Assembly: GCA_948099385.1 (NCBI GenBank)
Contig: CANUEZ040000107.1
Location: forward strand, 2,170,001-2,234,000
Direction of reading: 5' to 3'
From: Fasciola hepatica
Taxonomy: Eukaryota > Platyhelminthes > Trematoda > Plagiorchiida > Fasciolidae
Length of the DNA: 64,000 nucleotides
The position numbers and the translations under genes were made by a program. Positions 1-64,000 of the stretch are shown one piece after another (the first letter of the stretch is position 1; the number at the start of each line of letters is the position of its first letter). The notes under the pieces were generated by a model. That model had not been told where the DNA came from and searched no databases. It saw only the letters and a list, made by a program, of their open reading frames with translations.

Positions 1-165
1 ATTCAGGCAATCCGTTTTTCGGGCAAAAGTCGGGAGAATGCGGTCCTAGAAGCCTTACTTACATACCGATCGACGTGCCATCGAGCTACAAACGAGACAC
101 CGGCAGAACTCGTGTTTGGGTGTCCTGTTCGGACAAAGCTGGAAGCTGCATATTCATTCGCATAG
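1..165 (+). pseudogene. C-terminal end of a Ty3/gypsy-type integrase (LTR retrotransposon relic)
   Basis: Frame 1 is open from the first base to a TAG at 163-165. It encodes a tail with EALLTYRSTCHRATNETPAEL and VFGCPVRTKLE. The pattern LL.YR.T.H..T...TPAEL.FG...RT.L is the standard C-terminal boundary of retroelement integrase cores. The region after the stop no longer codes clearly. The rest of the element lies left of the window. An LTR-like block follows at about 300-515. Confidence 0.7.
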
Positions 166-299
166 ACTAACTGTGAAACTGTGTGCTGGCACGTACGATA
201 GTCGGCCAAGTGACGTTAGCAGTCTGCATATTGGTGCCTGTCCAAAATCCATGTTAATGGTTTAGCCAGCGGATGCTCAAGCGACAAGGTAGCGGATCG

Positions 300-515
300 A
301 TAAAATGCGAACGGATTTCCGTCGGGTGTTAGCTGGTTGTATTACCAATCAACCATCAAAAGACAGCCTACTTGCAAGAATAAATCAGTTAGTTTGTGGC
401 AGTGACTGTTTCTTCTTATATAAACAATGTGTTCTGCGTTATTAAACTGAGGTGATTCGAAGGCAGAATAAGTTTCTATCTAGAGATAGTGGGACAGTTC
501 AGAACACCAACGACC
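300..515 (+). repeat. LTR-like block, copy 1 of 4
   Basis: The block contains a TTAAACTGAG / GATTCGAAGGCAGAATAAG core followed by an AGATAGTGG...CAGAACA end. It is recognisably shared with 8640-9085, 40480-40830 and 43680-44085. Other copies have an AATAAA at the matching place, suggesting an R-region poly(A) signal. It sits about 140 bp behind the integrase remnant, where a 3' LTR would be expected. Confidence 0.5.
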
Positions 516-519
516 CACA

Positions 520-2282
520 CCAACTTGATCGTCCAGATCGATATCAGGTTACTTATTCCAAGGGCCTTAGTCCGTCTCAAAAGACCGTGTAACAAAGGGT
601 CAGTCAGAACTAACGGAGCTTTTAAAAACTAAACGTGTGTATGGACTAGGTACCTATCAACCGGCAGATGGGCGTAGGGTGATTGCCTGGAGGTTGTTTA
701 CAAGCGGACGGCAACAGGAATATGAGCCTATGTCTGTCAACTGTGGTATTACACCAGATCATCATACTCGACACGATGAACAGTGCCTCCCGACAGATAC
801 GGACGCAGCACATAATATCGTTGAGAGAACGGGTGATGTTAGACGCTTTAGCGGTTTACGATCGATGCGATGTTTTTTCTACTGCACTGTCGGACGCCCG
901 TACGTCGTGTAACCTGTGACCTTGACTCCCATTGGTTCTTACGTCTCATTTAGATCATATCACGCTTGGTATACATGTGTATTTTACACCAGCTTGCGAA
1001 CAAGCATGGTGCTCAGGGCACATACCAATACGGGATGCCGAGAATACTCACACAAACCTTATCAAAAGAGCGTTAGTTAAACGATTATCATCATGGACTT
1101 TGGACAACAACAGTCCGGGTTCGATTCCCGCCACGGCCGGTCACTTTCCCATTTGGCAACGTCTCACTGACCGCGGCCCTCTTCCTGAATTGTTGTGCAA
1201 TAAGTAAATAAATCAATAAATAAGGAAGTAAAAGGAGTCTATGGTAGATCTACTCATTATAAATTCTTGGACTTTTACTGGAAGACATTTGAGCATTTAT
1301 TTTGAATTCGTGTGAATATTTTTCTTTATTACTGAAATACAGGAGCATATTATGTTGGTTCAATTCATTCTTTGTTTAATAGTGGTAAAGTTCCGATGCA
1401 TTCTCACGAAGCTATCTTTCGTCGTTCGTTAGCACCCCGTTTGCACCGAGACCACTCCATTCATGAGACCATGAATGGTCGTGCTGATCACAGTTTGGCC
1501 TAGCTTGTTCGCCCGGTCAAGCGAAAACTGAAACAAACATGTGAGCGATCCACCTGCACTTTCGCCAGTTTGCGCATGATGGCGCAACCTTGACTGAGCC
1601 GCGGGTTTCATTACCGAGTCTAGGTGTGCGATAAGAAGGCAAAGTTAGCGGCTGTGTCTTTGTGTTTGGGGGTGAGACTTAAAATGTTCGCTCCTCGTAG
1701 CTCGCCAACCCTGCAGTAGCAGCGACGCCTAACCACGCTAACAACAGAACTGAGTTCATGTGTGCCACCGTGTTTCCGTACTCAATGCCCGGACGACGAG
1801 CCCTCAGTGCGGTCGCTGCCGAACTCGAACCTCCCCCCCCCCGGAAATGGTTGACACGCTGAGTTCCAAACCAATCAGAGTGATACTCCGACCAACCGGC
1901 CAGATGTTATTTATGCTAACTTCTAACGTGAAACACTACGGAACGGTTATTTCCGCTTCATTGCTAGACCTTTCAACAGAAAACCGTTATGGTTTACCAT
2001 TTCGCTTCTCACTCACCTACTTCAGGAGTATTTCACAAGTTTTTCGAATCTATCTTTCGCTTCGGTTTTATGAATGGCGGATGCAAGCTTGTTGCCTTTC
2101 AACATTACAACACAACCTTCCATTAATGACCTAATAAATCCTAACGTATGGTGACATTTGGCGACCAACAAACACGTAAACACACACACAAACACCAAAC
2201 ACACGCAAATCCCAACAGACAGTTGAGCTGGCATCAGATGAGGATTTTTTTCACTACACATTCAAGAATGTAGTAGACGCAC
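520..2282. other. Intron after dynein exon 16: otherwise featureless
   Basis: Apart from the SINE at about 1060-1222, I see no exon, RNA gene or recognisable element. The first 160 bp of 1223-2282 is AT-rich. A short C-run occurs near 1837 and a CA-rich patch near 2174-2210. Confidence 0.5.
1060..1222 (+). mobile_element. tRNA-derived SINE, family A, copy 1
   Basis: It has the B-box-like GGGTTCGATTCCC, then the family body (CCGGTCACTTTCCCATTTGG, the middle ACTGACCGCGGCCC, and TGCAATAAGTAAATAAATC as the A/T tail). The body is shared with copies at 6.7, 28.8, 31.6, 34.75, 46.9 and 63.65 kb. The A-box side is degraded. It lies in the intron after dynein exon 16. Confidence 0.7.

Positions 2283-64000
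<61,718 letters not shown>

Overview
The window is eukaryotic, intron-rich and full of transposable-element debris. It looks like a slice of a flatworm genome, most likely a trematode. The reasons are the large introns packed with Penelope-like elements, RTE-like non-LTR retrotransposons and tRNA-derived SINEs, and SINE-like repeats carrying a hammerhead-ribozyme module of the kind known from schistosomes. The species call is inference; the eukaryotic call is certain.

One real gene dominates. The minus strand carries 16 consecutive internal exons of an axonemal outer-arm dynein heavy chain of the DNAH5/DNAH8 (gamma-type) class. They run from base 64000 down to 2283. The exons join with matching phase at every junction and use GT/AG splice sites throughout. 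Together they make an uninterrupted 4287-nt (1429-codon) stretch. This covers part of the N-terminal tail, the whole linker and the AAA1 module with an intact Walker A (GPAGTGKT) and Walker B (CFDEFNR). Both ends of the gene lie outside the window.

The rest is intron. Recognisable elements are: the C-terminal end of a Ty3/gypsy integrase at the left edge plus four related LTR-like blocks; two Penelope-like reverse transcriptase copies of different families (about 2.8-3.8 kb and 9.8-11.4 kb) and a possible third fragment near 37 kb; six RTE-like pieces (three long, at 13.7-15.9, 40.9-43.0 and 47.5-48.7 kb); two copies of one Tc1-like transposon (44.5-45.6 and 53.0-54.0 kb); a separate Tc1/mariner-superfamily transposase relic (19.2-20.3 kb); seven copies of one tRNA-derived SINE; and further SINE-like families. 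One copy, at 32.1 kb, has a nearly complete hammerhead ribozyme core directly after the tRNA-like head. Simple repeats, mainly (TA)n, (TAA)n and (GT)n, and a 46-bp minisatellite complete the picture. All the element coding regions contain stops or frameshifts, so they are relics.

One candidate is unexplained: a small two-exon gene on the plus strand inside a dynein intron (21487-21861). It has a TATA-like box, a signal-peptide-like N-terminus, a consensus 75-nt intron and a C-A-Y-N-x-x-G-C motif with the cysteine spacing of allatostatin-C/somatostatin-type peptides. This is a hypothesis only.
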